Positions 35,793 to 44,403 of a DNA stretch of 64,000 nucleotides are shown one piece after another. Made by a program: the position numbers and the translations under genes. Numbering within the stretch: position 1 is the stretch's first letter; each line of letters opens with the position of its first letter. A model generated the notes under the pieces. That model saw nothing but the letters and a program-made list of their open reading frames with translations, did no database searches and was not told the origin of the DNA. The stretch is from Loktanella sp. PT4BL (GTDB taxonomy: Bacteria; Pseudomonadota; Alphaproteobacteria; Rhodobacterales; Rhodobacteraceae), in the NCBI RefSeq assembly GCF_003201935.1, contig NZ_QJJL01000004.1, positions 1-64,000 of the forward strand. The letters run 5' to 3'.

Positions 35793-36608
35793 ATGGTGCA
35801 TAAAATCCTGTTCGTCACCGACCCGCACATTTGTGCGCCCGGACAGCGGATTATTGGCCTCGACCCGTCGCTTCGCCTTGCTGCCGTGCTTGATGCGGCG
35901 ATACTTGCGCATCCTGATGCCGCAGCTTTGGTGCTTTTGGGTGACCTGACCCATCATGGACTGGCCACGGAATACGAGGAATTGGACCGTATTCTGGGCG
36001 CGGTCTCTGTCCCGATCATTCCCATGATCGGCAATCATGACAGACGCGACGCGTTTCTGGCCCGTTTCCCCGATGCGCCACAAACGCCGCAGGGTCATAT
36101 CCAAGCGTGGCGCGATATCGGTGATCACCGGATTATCACAATGGATTCGCTTGATGGCCCGCCTTATCATCATGGCCAGCACGCGGGTTTGCTCTGTCCT
36201 GATCGTCTTGCATTTCTGGAAGACGCCCTCGCCACCCGCGAAATCCGGCACGCGATCGTCTGCATCCATCACCCGCCGTTTGACACGGGTGTCATCGGGA
36301 TGGACCGGATCAAACTGCGCAACGGATCGGACGTGATTGATCTGCTGTCAAGGCACGCCAACCTGCATCTGGTCTGCGGGCATTTGCACCAGACGGTTTC
36401 GGGCAACACCCGCGGCGTACCATGGACCGTTTTCAAAAGCCCCTGCCACCAAGGGGTGGTGGAGCTGGTCAGACAGAGTTCAAGCCTTTCGACCGATGAG
36501 GCGGGCGCCTATGGATTGGGGCTGTTGAGCGCGAATGGGCTGATTATCCACAGCATCGACGTCGGTACCGGCGCGCGCGTGGTCGACGGGTATGACGCCG
36601 CCACATAG
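35793..36608 (+). CDS. Metallophosphoesterase (CpdA-type)
   Basis: A calcineurin-like phosphoesterase of the class III cyclic-nucleotide phosphodiesterase type. The five metal-binding blocks appear in order: FVTDPHICAP near residue 10, LLGDLTHHG near 50, MIGNHDRRDAF near 80, CIHHPPFDTG near 155 and VCGHLHQTVSG near 195. The length of 271 residues is right for CpdA-like enzymes. The substrate, possibly cAMP or a phospholipid head group, cannot be decided. It starts 39 bases after pyc and may be read with it. Confidence 0.88.
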   Translation: MVHKILFVTDPHICAPGQRIIGLDPSLRLAAVLDAAILAHPDAAALVLLGDLTHHGLATEYEELDRILGAVSVPIIPMIGNHDRRDAFLARFPDAPQTPQGHIQAWRDIGDHRIITMDSLDGPPYHHGQHAGLLCPDRLAFLEDALATREIRHAIVCIHHPPFDTGVIGMDRIKLRNGSDVIDLLSRHANLHLVCGHLHQTVSGNTRGVPWTVFKSPCHQGVVELVRQSSSLSTDEAGAYGLGLLSANGLIIHSIDVGTGARVVDGYDAAT

Positions 36609-36704
36609 CCGCTGTCGCGCGGATACCGAAAAAACATCAATCGGTGCGATTTTGGTCTTGCGGAACCGCGCAACTCTTTATAGATCACGGCTCACGAAAC
36701 GGAT

Positions 36705-36779
36705 GCGGGCGTAGCTCAGGGGTAGAGCATAACCTTGCCAAGGTTAGGGTCGTGAGTTCGAATCTCATCGCCCGCTCCA
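36705..36779 (+). tRNA. tRNA-Gly (GCC)
   Basis: A full cloverleaf. The acceptor GCGGGCG pairs with CGCCCGC, then T and an encoded CCA. The D arm is GCTCAGGGGTAGAGC. The anticodon stem TAACC/GGTTA surrounds loop TTGCCAA, with anticodon GCC at 36737-36739. The T arm GTGAGTTCGAATCTCAT carries TTCGAAT. It is followed by a strong hairpin terminator. Confidence 0.97.
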
Positions 36780-36788
36780 TTTCGAAAT

Positions 36789-36824
36789 GCCAAAGGGCCG
36801 CAGCAAATGCTGCGGCCCTTTGGC
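36789..36824. terminator. Bidirectional terminator between tRNA-Gly and receiver-like gene
   Basis: GCCAAAGGGCCGCAGC pairs perfectly over 16 bases with its complement around the loop AAAT. The stem edges carry AAA and TTT, which helps termination in both directions. It separates tRNA-Gly from the convergent minus-strand gene ending at 36855. Confidence 0.85.
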
Positions 36825-36854
36825 GTTTCGTGGTGCGCGCACCAGTCAGACCAC

Positions 36855-37532
36855 CTAGCTTGCCTGGGCAGCAACGGGCGGCGGCGCCTGCAGAAAATGT
36901 GGCAGTGCTGTTTTGCGAAAGAGCGCTGCAACTTCGGTCGCAACCGGATCGTCTGCATGCTGGAACACCACGCTTTCAGCCGCGGTTGCCATTTCAGAGA
37001 AGGCCGGTGCCGCTATCGCAACATCGGCATAATCAGGCAACTCGCTGTCCCAGTCGTCGTGATCTTGGGTCATCTCTGCATGCAGCAAAAGCAACGGTTC
37101 GAGCTGAGGAGCCTCACGCTGCACCGGTTCTTCGATAACCTCTTCCTGCGCGACAATCGCAGGCAGGCGCATCGGCGCACTTACCGCAGACAGCGCCAGC
37201 TTTCCCAAGACCCGCGCCGTCGTATCATGCCCGACAAGCCCATAAAGGCTCGGGATCAGCTCGAACAGGTCATCGGTTTGTTCTGCTGTCCGGTCTGTCA
37301 CAAGGATCGCGCTGAGATGCGGGTTTCTCCGCTCGGCGGACAGGGCGATCGCGTGGGTCAGCTGCCCCTCGACCCGTTCATCCATGATCAGCAGATCAAT
37401 GGTATCCAGACGGATCAGCGCATGGGCCAGCGCCTGCGTATCGACCGACAGGATCTGGAACCCCTTGTCGATCAGCGCGTGGGCCGTGGAAAGGGATGCG
37501 GCGGCATCGTTGCGTAATATGAGGGCTTTCAT
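36855..37532 (-). CDS. Receiver-like domain protein of unknown function
   Basis: A 225-residue protein whose first 120 residues follow the response-regulator receiver fold: MKALILRND, a helix, FQILSVDT, LDTIDLLIMDERVEG, then LSAILVTDR. The central Asp in LLIMDERV could be the phosphorylation site. The acidic pair normally near the N-terminus is replaced by Asn-Asp, and the conserved Lys of the last strand is not clear, so phosphorylation is uncertain. The C-terminal 100 residues are acidic and Pro/Ala-rich, without a recognised output domain. ATG 37532 has AGGAG six bases upstream; the frame extends to 37604. No kinase is adjacent. Confidence 0.6.
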   Translation of the reverse strand: MKALILRNDAAASLSTAHALIDKGFQILSVDTQALAHALIRLDTIDLLIMDERVEGQLTHAIALSAERRNPHLSAILVTDRTAEQTDDLFELIPSLYGLVGHDTTARVLGKLALSAVSAPMRLPAIVAQEEVIEEPVQREAPQLEPLLLLHAEMTQDHDDWDSELPDYADVAIAAPAFSEMATAAESVVFQHADDPVATEVAALFRKTALPHFLQAPPPVAAQAS

Positions 37533-37679
37533 CGGATTCTCCTGATCAATGACTTTCGACCTGACCATACGAATCGAACCCTTAAATATTGTTGAAAATG
37601 CCACAGCATAATGCGTCAGGCTTGGCCCCTGCCCCAGTTCCGCCTATAGAGCAGGGGAAACACCAAAGGACGCGATACC

Positions 37680-38267
37680 ATGCGGACAGCTACTATCACC
37701 CGCCAAACGGCAGAAACCGATATCTCGGTGACGATCAACCTTGATGGGACAGGCGTTTATGACAACCAGACCGGCGTGGGCTTTTTCGACCACATGCTGG
37801 ATCAGTTGTCGCGCCACGCGCTGATCGACATGACGATCCGTGCCAAGGGCGATCTGCACATTGACGATCACCACACGGTTGAGGACGTGGGCATCGCGCT
37901 GGGTCAGGCGCTGACGCAGGCCTTAGGCGACAAACGCGGCATCCGCCGCTATGGCAGCTGCCATCTTGCGATGGATGACGCGCAAGTCCGCTGTGCGCTT
38001 GATCTGTCGGCGCGCCCGTACCTGATTTGCAACCTCGATCTGCCTTTCGGCAAAATCGGCACGTTCGATACCGAACTGGTGCGCGAGTTCTTTCAGGCGC
38101 TCAGCACACATGGCGGCATCACGCTACACATCGACAAACTGCACGGTTTCAACGCCCACCACATCGCCGAGGCCGCTTTCAAAGCGGTCGCGCGCGCTTT
38201 GCGTGAAGCGGTGGAAACCGATCCGCGCAAAGCCGATGCCATTCCATCGACCAAGGGCAGCCTATGA
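37680..38267 (+). CDS. hisB: Imidazoleglycerol-phosphate dehydratase
   Basis: Carries out the sixth step of histidine synthesis, dehydrating imidazoleglycerol phosphate to imidazoleacetol phosphate. The 195-residue enzyme shows the paired Mn-binding blocks [14 protein letters not shown] and [19 protein letters not shown] in the first half. [21 protein letters not shown] follows in the second half. It has no phosphatase domain, so histidinol-phosphatase must be elsewhere. It overlaps hisH by four bases (ATGA). Confidence 0.97.
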   Translation: MRTATITRQTAETDISVTINLDGTGVYDNQTGVGFFDHMLDQLSRHALIDMTIRAKGDLHIDDHHTVEDVGIALGQALTQALGDKRGIRRYGSCHLAMDDAQVRCALDLSARPYLICNLDLPFGKIGTFDTELVREFFQALSTHGGITLHIDKLHGFNAHHIAEAAFKAVARALREAVETDPRKADAIPSTKGSL

Positions 38268-38902
38268 CAACCGCACTCGTCGATTACGACAGCGGCAACC
38301 TGCACTCGGCGCAAAAGGCGTTCGAGCGTATGGCGGCCGAGGTCGGGTCAGGTTCCATCATCGTGACCTCTGATCCGGATGTTGTCGCCAAGGCGGACCG
38401 GATCGTGCTGCCCGGGGATGGCGCATTCCCGCACTGCCGCTCCGAACTCTTCGCGCGCAGCGGTTTGGCCGAGGCAATCGTCGAGGCCGTGACAACCCGT
38501 GCGCGCCCTTTCTTTGGTATCTGCGTGGGGATGCAGATGATGGCGACCACCGGCCATGAATATGAAGAAACACCCGGTTTCGGTTGGGTCGCGGGTGATA
38601 TTCGCAAGATCACGCCTGCTGATCCCAAGCTGAAGGTCCCGCACATGGGCTGGAACGATCTGGTGATCGACCATCCGCATCCGGTGCTGGAAGGCATTGC
38701 GACTGGTGACCATGCCTATTTCGTTCATTCTTTTGCGATGGATGTAACCCACCCGTCCGAGCGTCTGGCCCATGTCGACTATGGCGGCGACGTCACTGCG
38801 ATCATCGGGCGTGACACCATGATCGGGACGCAGTTCCACCCCGAAAAAAGCCAGGATGCAGGGTTGCGCATGATCGGCAACTTCCTGCGTTGGAAACCCT
38901 GA
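38264..38902 (+). CDS. hisH: Imidazole glycerol phosphate synthase, glutaminase subunit
   Basis: The class I glutamine amidotransferase subunit that supplies ammonia to HisF. The nucleophile elbow is [11 protein letters not shown] with the catalytic Cys near residue 85. The His and Glu of the triad lie in [13 protein letters not shown] near 193. The oxyanion region PGDGAFPHC is also present. At 212 residues it is normal. It is coupled to hisB; its partner hisF is 4.4 kb downstream because of inserted genes. Confidence 0.97.
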   Translation: MTTALVDYDSGNLHSAQKAFERMAAEVGSGSIIVTSDPDVVAKADRIVLPGDGAFPHCRSELFARSGLAEAIVEAVTTRARPFFGICVGMQMMATTGHEYEETPGFGWVAGDIRKITPADPKLKVPHMGWNDLVIDHPHPVLEGIATGDHAYFVHSFAMDVTHPSERLAHVDYGGDVTAIIGRDTMIGTQFHPEKSQDAGLRMIGNFLRWKP

Positions 38903-38907
38903 CGGCT

Positions 38908-39819
38908 ATGGATCTAACCCGCATTGTCGCCGACATCGGTGCGGAAATGGCCGCTGCCCCTGACCGTGGCGCGGTGGCGGATTATATCCCCGAACTTGGC
39001 GCGGTTGATCCCGCGCATTTCGGCATGGCGATTGTGACAGCGGACGGACAAGAGGTGCACACGGGCGATGCGTCGATGCCCTTCTCGATCCAGAGCATTT
39101 CCAAGGTCTTCACACTGGCGCTGGCCTTGGGCCGCTTGGGCGACCAGCTTTGGGCGCGTGTCGGGCGCGAACCCTCTGGCCTTGCGTTCAATTCGATCCT
39201 GCAACTGGAATCCGAACATGGCATTCCACGCAACCCCTTTATCAACGCAGGCGCTTTGGTCACAACCGATGCCATTCTTGCCGGCCACGCCCCGCGCGAA
39301 GCCTTGGGGGAAATCCTGCGTTTTATCCGTGCGGCAGCAGGCGACGATGATATCCACATCAACCCAGCGGTCGCGCAGTCCGAGCAAGACACAGGCGACC
39401 GCAATCTGGCGCTCGCACATTTCATGCGGGCCCATGGAAACATGAAAAATCCCCCTGCCCTGACCTGCGGCACATATTTCCATCAATGCGCCATCGAGAT
39501 GACCTGTCTGCAACTGGCCCGCGCGGGGCGTTTCCTGATGGGCGGCACGGGCGCGTCAAACCTTGTCAGTCCCGATCGCGTCCGCCGCCTGAATGCGCTG
39601 ATGATGACCTGCGGGCACTATAACGGATCTGGCGAATTTGCCTTCCGCGTGGGGCTTCCGGGCAAAAGCGGTGTCGGCGGTGGTATTCTGGCCATCGTAC
39701 CGGGATGCGCGTCTATCTCGGTATGGTCACCCGGTCTGGACCAGAACGGCAATTCGCAACTGGGGACTTTGGCGGTGGAACGGCTGGTGCATGCCACCGG
39801 ATGGTCGGTTTTCAGCTGA
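38908..39819 (+). CDS. glsA: Glutaminase
   Basis: Hydrolyses glutamine to glutamate and ammonia. It belongs to the serine-dependent beta-lactamase-like glutaminase family. The catalytic Ser and Lys are in [15 protein letters not shown] near residue 60, and other conserved blocks are NPFINAGAL and [12 protein letters not shown]. The ATG at 38908 lies five bases after the hisH stop; an upstream TTG frame would overlap hisH. About 303 residues is usual. Its place inside a his gene run suggests co-expression with histidine genes, but no biochemical link is implied. Confidence 0.95.
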   Translation: MDLTRIVADIGAEMAAAPDRGAVADYIPELGAVDPAHFGMAIVTADGQEVHTGDASMPFSIQSISKVFTLALALGRLGDQLWARVGREPSGLAFNSILQLESEHGIPRNPFINAGALVTTDAILAGHAPREALGEILRFIRAAAGDDDIHINPAVAQSEQDTGDRNLALAHFMRAHGNMKNPPALTCGTYFHQCAIEMTCLQLARAGRFLMGGTGASNLVSPDRVRRLNALMMTCGHYNGSGEFAFRVGLPGKSGVGGGILAIVPGCASISVWSPGLDQNGNSQLGTLAVERLVHATGWSVFS

Positions 39820-39898
39820 TGCTTTGGAATTACCTTGCAGAGGCAGCGCGGCCATTGGCAAACAGGGTCTAAGAACAAACGCTGACAGAGGTGAAACG

Positions 39899-40372
39899 AT
39901 GCAGAAACTGACACGCCGCGCGATATGTGCCGGTGCAATTGCCTTGCTTGCCGGTTGCGGCAGAAGCCGCCGCCAAACTGAAACACCGAGCCGCCGGAAT
40001 ATCCCGCTCTATCCCAATGAGACGCCTGAACTGCGCCGTCTGATCAACAAATACGCCGATGTGCACGAGATTCCGGTCACTCTTCTGCACCGTGTGATCG
40101 TCCGCGAAAGCACACACAATCCTGCCGCACGCAACGGGCCCTATTACGGGCTGATGCAAATCCACCCGCAAACAGCGCGATCGATGGGCTATCGCGGGGC
40201 ACCCGAAGGGCTGCTGGACGCCGAAACCAACCTGATCTACGCGGGGCGGTACCTGCGCGGGGCATGGCTGGTGTCGGACGGCGACGAGGCGACCGCCGTC
40301 AGCTGGTACGCGCGGGGCTATTATTATGAGGCCAAGCGGCGCGGATTGCTGGACGAAACCGGCCTGCGCTAG
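39899..40372 (+). CDS. Lytic transglycosylase lipoprotein (SLT domain)
   Basis: A short peptidoglycan lytic transglycosylase anchored as a lipoprotein. The start at ATG 39899 has GAGGTGAAACG upstream and gives MQKLTRRAICAGAIALLAGC, ending in the lipobox LAGC. The SLT core follows with catalytic Glu in VIVRESTHNPAARN, then YYGLMQIHPQTARSMGY and NLIYAGRYLRG. At 157 residues it is a minimal enzyme. It is transcribed in line with glsA, about 80 bases after it. Confidence 0.92.
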   Translation: MQKLTRRAICAGAIALLAGCGRSRRQTETPSRRNIPLYPNETPELRRLINKYADVHEIPVTLLHRVIVRESTHNPAARNGPYYGLMQIHPQTARSMGYRGAPEGLLDAETNLIYAGRYLRGAWLVSDGDEATAVSWYARGYYYEAKRRGLLDETGLR

Positions 40373-40410
40373 GCAGAATGTATCTGTGCAGGGATCATCG
40401 GCGATTTCCG

Positions 40411-40432
40411 GCCATAAGCTTGCGCTTATGGC
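40411..40432 (+). terminator. Hairpin after the transglycosylase gene
   Basis: GCCATAAGC pairs with GCTTATGGC around loop TTGC. There is no T tract, so it is at most a weak or factor-dependent terminator or an RNA-stabilising hairpin. It precedes the PepSY gene by about 125 bases. Confidence 0.4.
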
Positions 40433-40557
40433 ACGCCGTATAAACCGGATGCCACTATGATGCCGGACCGAAACACCCGAAGTCTTCCCCAGGCAACAAC
40501 GTCATTGCCGCTCATACACACCGGGACACCGGTGAACCAAATTGAAGGAAGATACTC

Positions 40558-40812
40558 ATGAAGAAACTCGCACTTGTCGCCATGATCGCGCTCGCAACAC
40601 CGGCACTCGCCGAAGACGTAACAATGGACAGCATTCTCGGAACCACCCTGCAAGAAGTCCAGACATCGCTGACCGAGATGGGCTATGAAGTCCGCAAAGG
40701 GGAAATGGAAGACGGGAAAATCGAAGTCTATTTTGTCCGCGACGGCCAGATGGGTGAGGTTTATGTAAACCCGCTCACTGGCGCGGTCATGAAACTGGAT
40801 CTGAAGAGCTAA
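40558..40812 (+). CDS. Small exported PepSY-domain protein
   Basis: An 84-residue secreted protein with signal peptide MKKLALVAMIALATPALA. The mature part is one PepSY domain (TLQEVQTSLTEMGYEVRKGE, then EVYFVRDGQMGEVYVNPLTG). PepSY domains are protein-interaction or inhibitory modules, often next to redox membrane proteins. The start has AAGGAAG upstream. It lies one base before the cytochrome b561 gene, so the two are one unit, and a periplasmic partner or regulator role for that cytochrome is plausible. Confidence 0.88.
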   Translation: MKKLALVAMIALATPALAEDVTMDSILGTTLQEVQTSLTEMGYEVRKGEMEDGKIEVYFVRDGQMGEVYVNPLTGAVMKLDLKS

Positions 40813-40813
40813 G

Positions 40814-41392
40814 ATGATGACCCAAACCAAGAACATATCCAGCGGGCGCGCAAGCGCCCGTGACATCACGGTCTGGGACCCGCTTGTACGATTGATCCAT
40901 TGGTCTCTGGCCCTGACCATCTTGCTCAACGGCACCATTATCGAAGATGAAAGCAGGGCCCATGAACTGATCGGCTATACCGCTCTTGCGCTTGTCGGCC
41001 TGCGCCTCGTTTGGGCATTTATCGGCCCTCAACACGCGAGATTCACGGCATTTCCGCCCAGTCCGCGCCGTGCGATCCATTACCTAAAGACGATGATTGC
41101 GGGCGACCGGTCGGTGCATCTGTCACATAACCCGCTCGGGGCGCTGATGGTCTATAACATCTGGCTGAGTGTCATCGCGATCGGCGTGACCGGCTATATG
41201 ATGACAACGATCACCTTCTTCGGTGTCGACTGGGTCGAGGAAATGCACGAGGTTGTTTTCGGCTGGCTGTTGTTTTCCGTGGCACTGCATGTTGGAGGGG
41301 TCGTCTTTGACACATGGCGCTCGGGTGTTCATCTGGTCCGCGCCATGATCACCGGACGAAAGAGCGTTCCTGAAGGCCGCGAGATCCTATGA
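40814..41392 (+). CDS. Cytochrome b561-type membrane protein
   Basis: A di-haem b-type cytochrome of the inner membrane, carrying electrons between quinol or a periplasmic donor and a partner. The 192 residues form four membrane helices: LIHWSLALTILLNGTII, GYTALALVGLRLVWAFI, YNIWLSVIAIGVTGYMM and LFSVALHVGGVVFDT. The haem-ligand His candidates are in LIHWS, in FPPSPRRAIHY and in ALHVGGV. It is flanked by the PepSY gene (one-base gap) and overlaps the LuxR-type gene by four bases, so all three are probably co-translated. Confidence 0.9.
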   Translation: MMTQTKNISSGRASARDITVWDPLVRLIHWSLALTILLNGTIIEDESRAHELIGYTALALVGLRLVWAFIGPQHARFTAFPPSPRRAIHYLKTMIAGDRSVHLSHNPLGALMVYNIWLSVIAIGVTGYMMTTITFFGVDWVEEMHEVVFGWLLFSVALHVGGVVFDTWRSGVHLVRAMITGRKSVPEGREIL

Positions 41393-41970
41393 AAGCGAAA
41401 TTCTGGCCCGCAAGAACCGAGGAAAGGCGCGCAACGATCCTTGCGGGCCTTATCCTGTTGCAGGCTGTCTGCGCGCTTTTCTTTACCGTTGATGTGATTG
41501 AGGACTACCGCCATGACGGGCAACTGGACGGTCCGCATATGATCCTTGAATCCATCGCAGCGGTTGCTCTGATCGGCGGTGTGATCTTTCTCATGGTCGA
41601 ATTGCGCCGCCTTCTGCAGCGGATGGCTGTCATGCAGACCGGACTGGAGGTGGCACGCGGAAATCTTGCCGATGTGATCGATGCATTTTTTGAAGAGTGG
41701 CAGCTGACAAATGCCGAACGCGATGTTGCCCTAATGATCCTCAAAGGGTTCGACAACGAAGCCATTGCGGGGCTGCGCCATACGGCCGCCGGCACGGTGC
41801 GCGCACAGGCGACAAACATCTATGCAAAATCCGCAACAGACGGGCGTGCCCAGTTCATCAGCCTGTTCATGGAAGAATTGCTGGCCGGCGATATCGGGAC
41901 TGTCGCGTCGCACGCAGAGGATACGTCAAAAAAAGGGCCGACAAAGGAGGGGTCATCCCCCGTCGGATGA
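41389..41970 (+). CDS. Membrane-anchored LuxR-type HTH regulator
   Basis: A 193-residue protein with two N-terminal membrane helices (about residues 17-37, ILAGLILLQAVCALFFTVDV, and 55-71, IAAVALIGGVIFLMVEL). A helical linker and a LuxR/GerE helix-turn-helix follow near 105-160, reading LTNAERDVALMILKGFDNEA then AAGTVRAQATNIYAKS. It has no receiver domain. A DNA-binding domain tied to the membrane suggests direct sensing of envelope or redox state, possibly through the co-translated cytochrome b561. This is inference from gene order. The C-terminal 25 residues are polar and variable. Confidence 0.85.
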   Translation: MKAKFWPARTEERRATILAGLILLQAVCALFFTVDVIEDYRHDGQLDGPHMILESIAAVALIGGVIFLMVELRRLLQRMAVMQTGLEVARGNLADVIDAFFEEWQLTNAERDVALMILKGFDNEAIAGLRHTAAGTVRAQATNIYAKSATDGRAQFISLFMEELLAGDIGTVASHAEDTSKKGPTKEGSSPVG

Positions 41971-41974
41971 CGGG
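41959..41974 (+). terminator. Short hairpin at end of the LuxR-type gene
   Basis: CCCGTC pairs with GACGGG around loop GGAT, overlapping the stop codon. No T tract follows. It lies between the convergent LuxR-type and DUF2147 genes. A weak candidate only. Confidence 0.3.
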
Positions 41975-41997
41975 AGAGGACCGGATCAAAGTCAGTT

Positions 41998-42387
41998 TCA
42001 GCCGACACGCACCCAGTTCTGGCTGGAACACAGCAGACCACCGGCAACACAGCCGCGTAGACGCAGCGCATTTCCGTCAACATCCATTTTCCCGATGTAG
42101 ACCTTATTGTTGGACGGACGCCAGACCGACCCTTCATAGGCCCCGCCACCCTGTGGGACCATGTCGATCACCAGCGTTTTGCCGATGTTCTCGGACTGAT
42201 ACTCCCCATCAGCGTTGAACGTCCGGCTGATCACGCCACAGACAGCAGCACCGCATGGGGCAATCGTGATATGCGCATAAGCGCCGTCATCTACTTCGGT
42301 CTGCCAGACGCCAAGGGCCGCGTCCTGGGCGGATGCAGCTGTTGCAAAGGCAACCAGTGAAGCGGCCAAAATCAAAAATTTCTTCAT
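41998..42387 (-). CDS. Exported DUF2147 protein
   Basis: A small periplasmic protein of the DUF2147 family. The ATG at 42387 has GGAGG seven bases upstream and gives the signal peptide MKKFLILAASLVAFATAASA. The mature part reads GVWQTEVDDGAYAHITIAPC, then CGVISRTFN, and ends CSSQNWVRVG; the four cysteines may form disulphides. Family function is unknown; a lipocalin-like fold is generally expected. It is divergent from hisA, with about 140 bases between them. Confidence 0.88.
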   Translation of the reverse strand: MKKFLILAASLVAFATAASAQDAALGVWQTEVDDGAYAHITIAPCGAAVCGVISRTFNADGEYQSENIGKTLVIDMVPQGGGAYEGSVWRPSNNKVYIGKMDVDGNALRLRGCVAGGLLCSSQNWVRVG

Positions 42388-42528
42388 ACTCAATTCCTCC
42401 CTGAGTTCTGATGCCGATCATGAGAACGAAATGCCTTTGCGATCAAGAAAGACGTTGGGTCAAAGCCCGCGTTGCAATCCCGCGCTGCGCATGCATAAAC
42501 GCGCACAAACGCGAAAGGTGTCCCCACG

Positions 42529-43245
42529 ATGATCCTCTATCCTGCCATTGACCTCAAAGACGGAAACGCGGTGCGGCTGGTGCATGGCGATATGGATCAG
42601 ACGACAGTCTTTAATGAAGACCCCGCAGCGCAGGCCAAGGAATTCGTGGCCGCTGGCTGTGCGTGGTTGCATCTGGTCGATCTTAACGGCGCTTTCGCAG
42701 GTGAACCCGTAAACGCCGCCCCCGTCGAGGCCATTCTGAAAGCCTGCCCCGTTCCTGCGCAACTGGGTGGCGGCATCCGCGACATGGCCACGATTGAACG
42801 CTGGCTCGACAAAGGGTTGGCGCGCGTGATTCTGGGAACCGTCGCTGTGGAAAACCCCGATCTGGTCCGCGAGGCGGCACGCGCCTTCCCCGGCCAGGTG
42901 GCGGTCGGCCTTGATGCGCGCAACGGGCGCGTTGCCACACGCGGCTGGGCGGAAGAAACCGACGTCATGGTCACCGACCTTGCCAAATCATTCGAGGACG
43001 CAGGGATTGCCGCGATCATCTATACTGACATTCTGCGCGATGGCGCCATGAAAGGCCCCAACATTGATGCGACCGCTGACCTCGCACGCGCCGTCAATAT
43101 TCCCGTTATCGCCTCTGGTGGCGTCTCGTCGATGGACGACCTGACCGCGCTCAAAGCAACCGGCGTGATCTCGGGCGCGATATCGGGCCGTGCGCTTTAT
43201 GACGGGGCGATTGATCTCAAAGCGGCTCTGGCTGCACTCCGCTAG
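42529..43245 (+). CDS. hisA: ProFAR isomerase
   Basis: A TIM-barrel isomerase acting on phosphoribosylformimino-AICAR phosphate in histidine synthesis. [20 protein letters not shown] has the catalytic Asp at residue 8, and [15 protein letters not shown] holds the second catalytic Asp region near 168. The phosphate-binding ends LGGGIRD and [11 protein letters not shown] are present. Length of 238 residues is standard. HisF follows after about 70 bases. Confidence 0.97.
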   Translation: MILYPAIDLKDGNAVRLVHGDMDQTTVFNEDPAAQAKEFVAAGCAWLHLVDLNGAFAGEPVNAAPVEAILKACPVPAQLGGGIRDMATIERWLDKGLARVILGTVAVENPDLVREAARAFPGQVAVGLDARNGRVATRGWAEETDVMVTDLAKSFEDAGIAAIIYTDILRDGAMKGPNIDATADLARAVNIPVIASGGVSSMDDLTALKATGVISGAISGRALYDGAIDLKAALAALR

Positions 43246-43314
43246 TACCTTGTCTTTGAAAAAACCCCGAACAGCACGCTTGCGGCACGCCCTGCCCGCG
43301 CTTAGACAGAACCC

Positions 43315-44072
<758 letters not shown>

Positions 44073-44076
<4 letters not shown>

Positions 44077-44381
44077 CACTGAACGACCTGTCCGAGATCA
44101 TCGCCGCACGCAAATCAGCTGATCCTGATAGCAGTTGGACCGCGAAACTCCTGTCTCAGGGGCCGGAAAAATGCGCAGAGAAATTCGGTGAAGAGGCGAT
44201 TGAAGCCATTATCGAGGCGGTGAAGGGCGACAAGGTGCGCCTGACCTCGGAAGCTGCGGATGTGCTTTATCACCTGCTCGTCATGCTGACCGCCTGTGAT
44301 GTGGCACTGGACGATGTGATCGCTGAACTAGCTGCGCGCCAAGGCACGTCCGGTATTGCCGAGAAAGCCGCGCGCAGCTAA
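44073..44381 (+). CDS. hisE: Phosphoribosyl-ATP pyrophosphatase
   Basis: Hydrolyses phosphoribosyl-ATP to phosphoribosyl-AMP, step two of histidine synthesis. The 102-residue all-helical MazG-like enzyme shows [20 protein letters not shown] and [15 protein letters not shown], with Glu residues for Mg binding. [14 protein letters not shown] follows. It is a separate protein and not fused to HisI. Its stop codon lies in the loop of a terminator hairpin. Confidence 0.96.
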
Positions 44382-44392
44382 CTGCGCGCGGC
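44367..44392. terminator. Hairpin terminator overlapping the end of hisE
   Basis: GCCGCGCGCAG pairs perfectly with CTGCGCGCGGC around CTAA; the TAA is the hisE stop. No long T tract follows on the plus strand. Its place between the convergent hisE and kinase genes (stop at 44404) supports a terminator role, perhaps bidirectional. Confidence 0.55.
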
Positions 44393-44403
44393 CCACGAAA
44401 CGA

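Noticed and set aside
36705..36779. tRNA-Gly as an integrative-element attachment site
   Set aside because: No integrase is adjacent, and I saw no second copy of the tRNA 3' end in the window.
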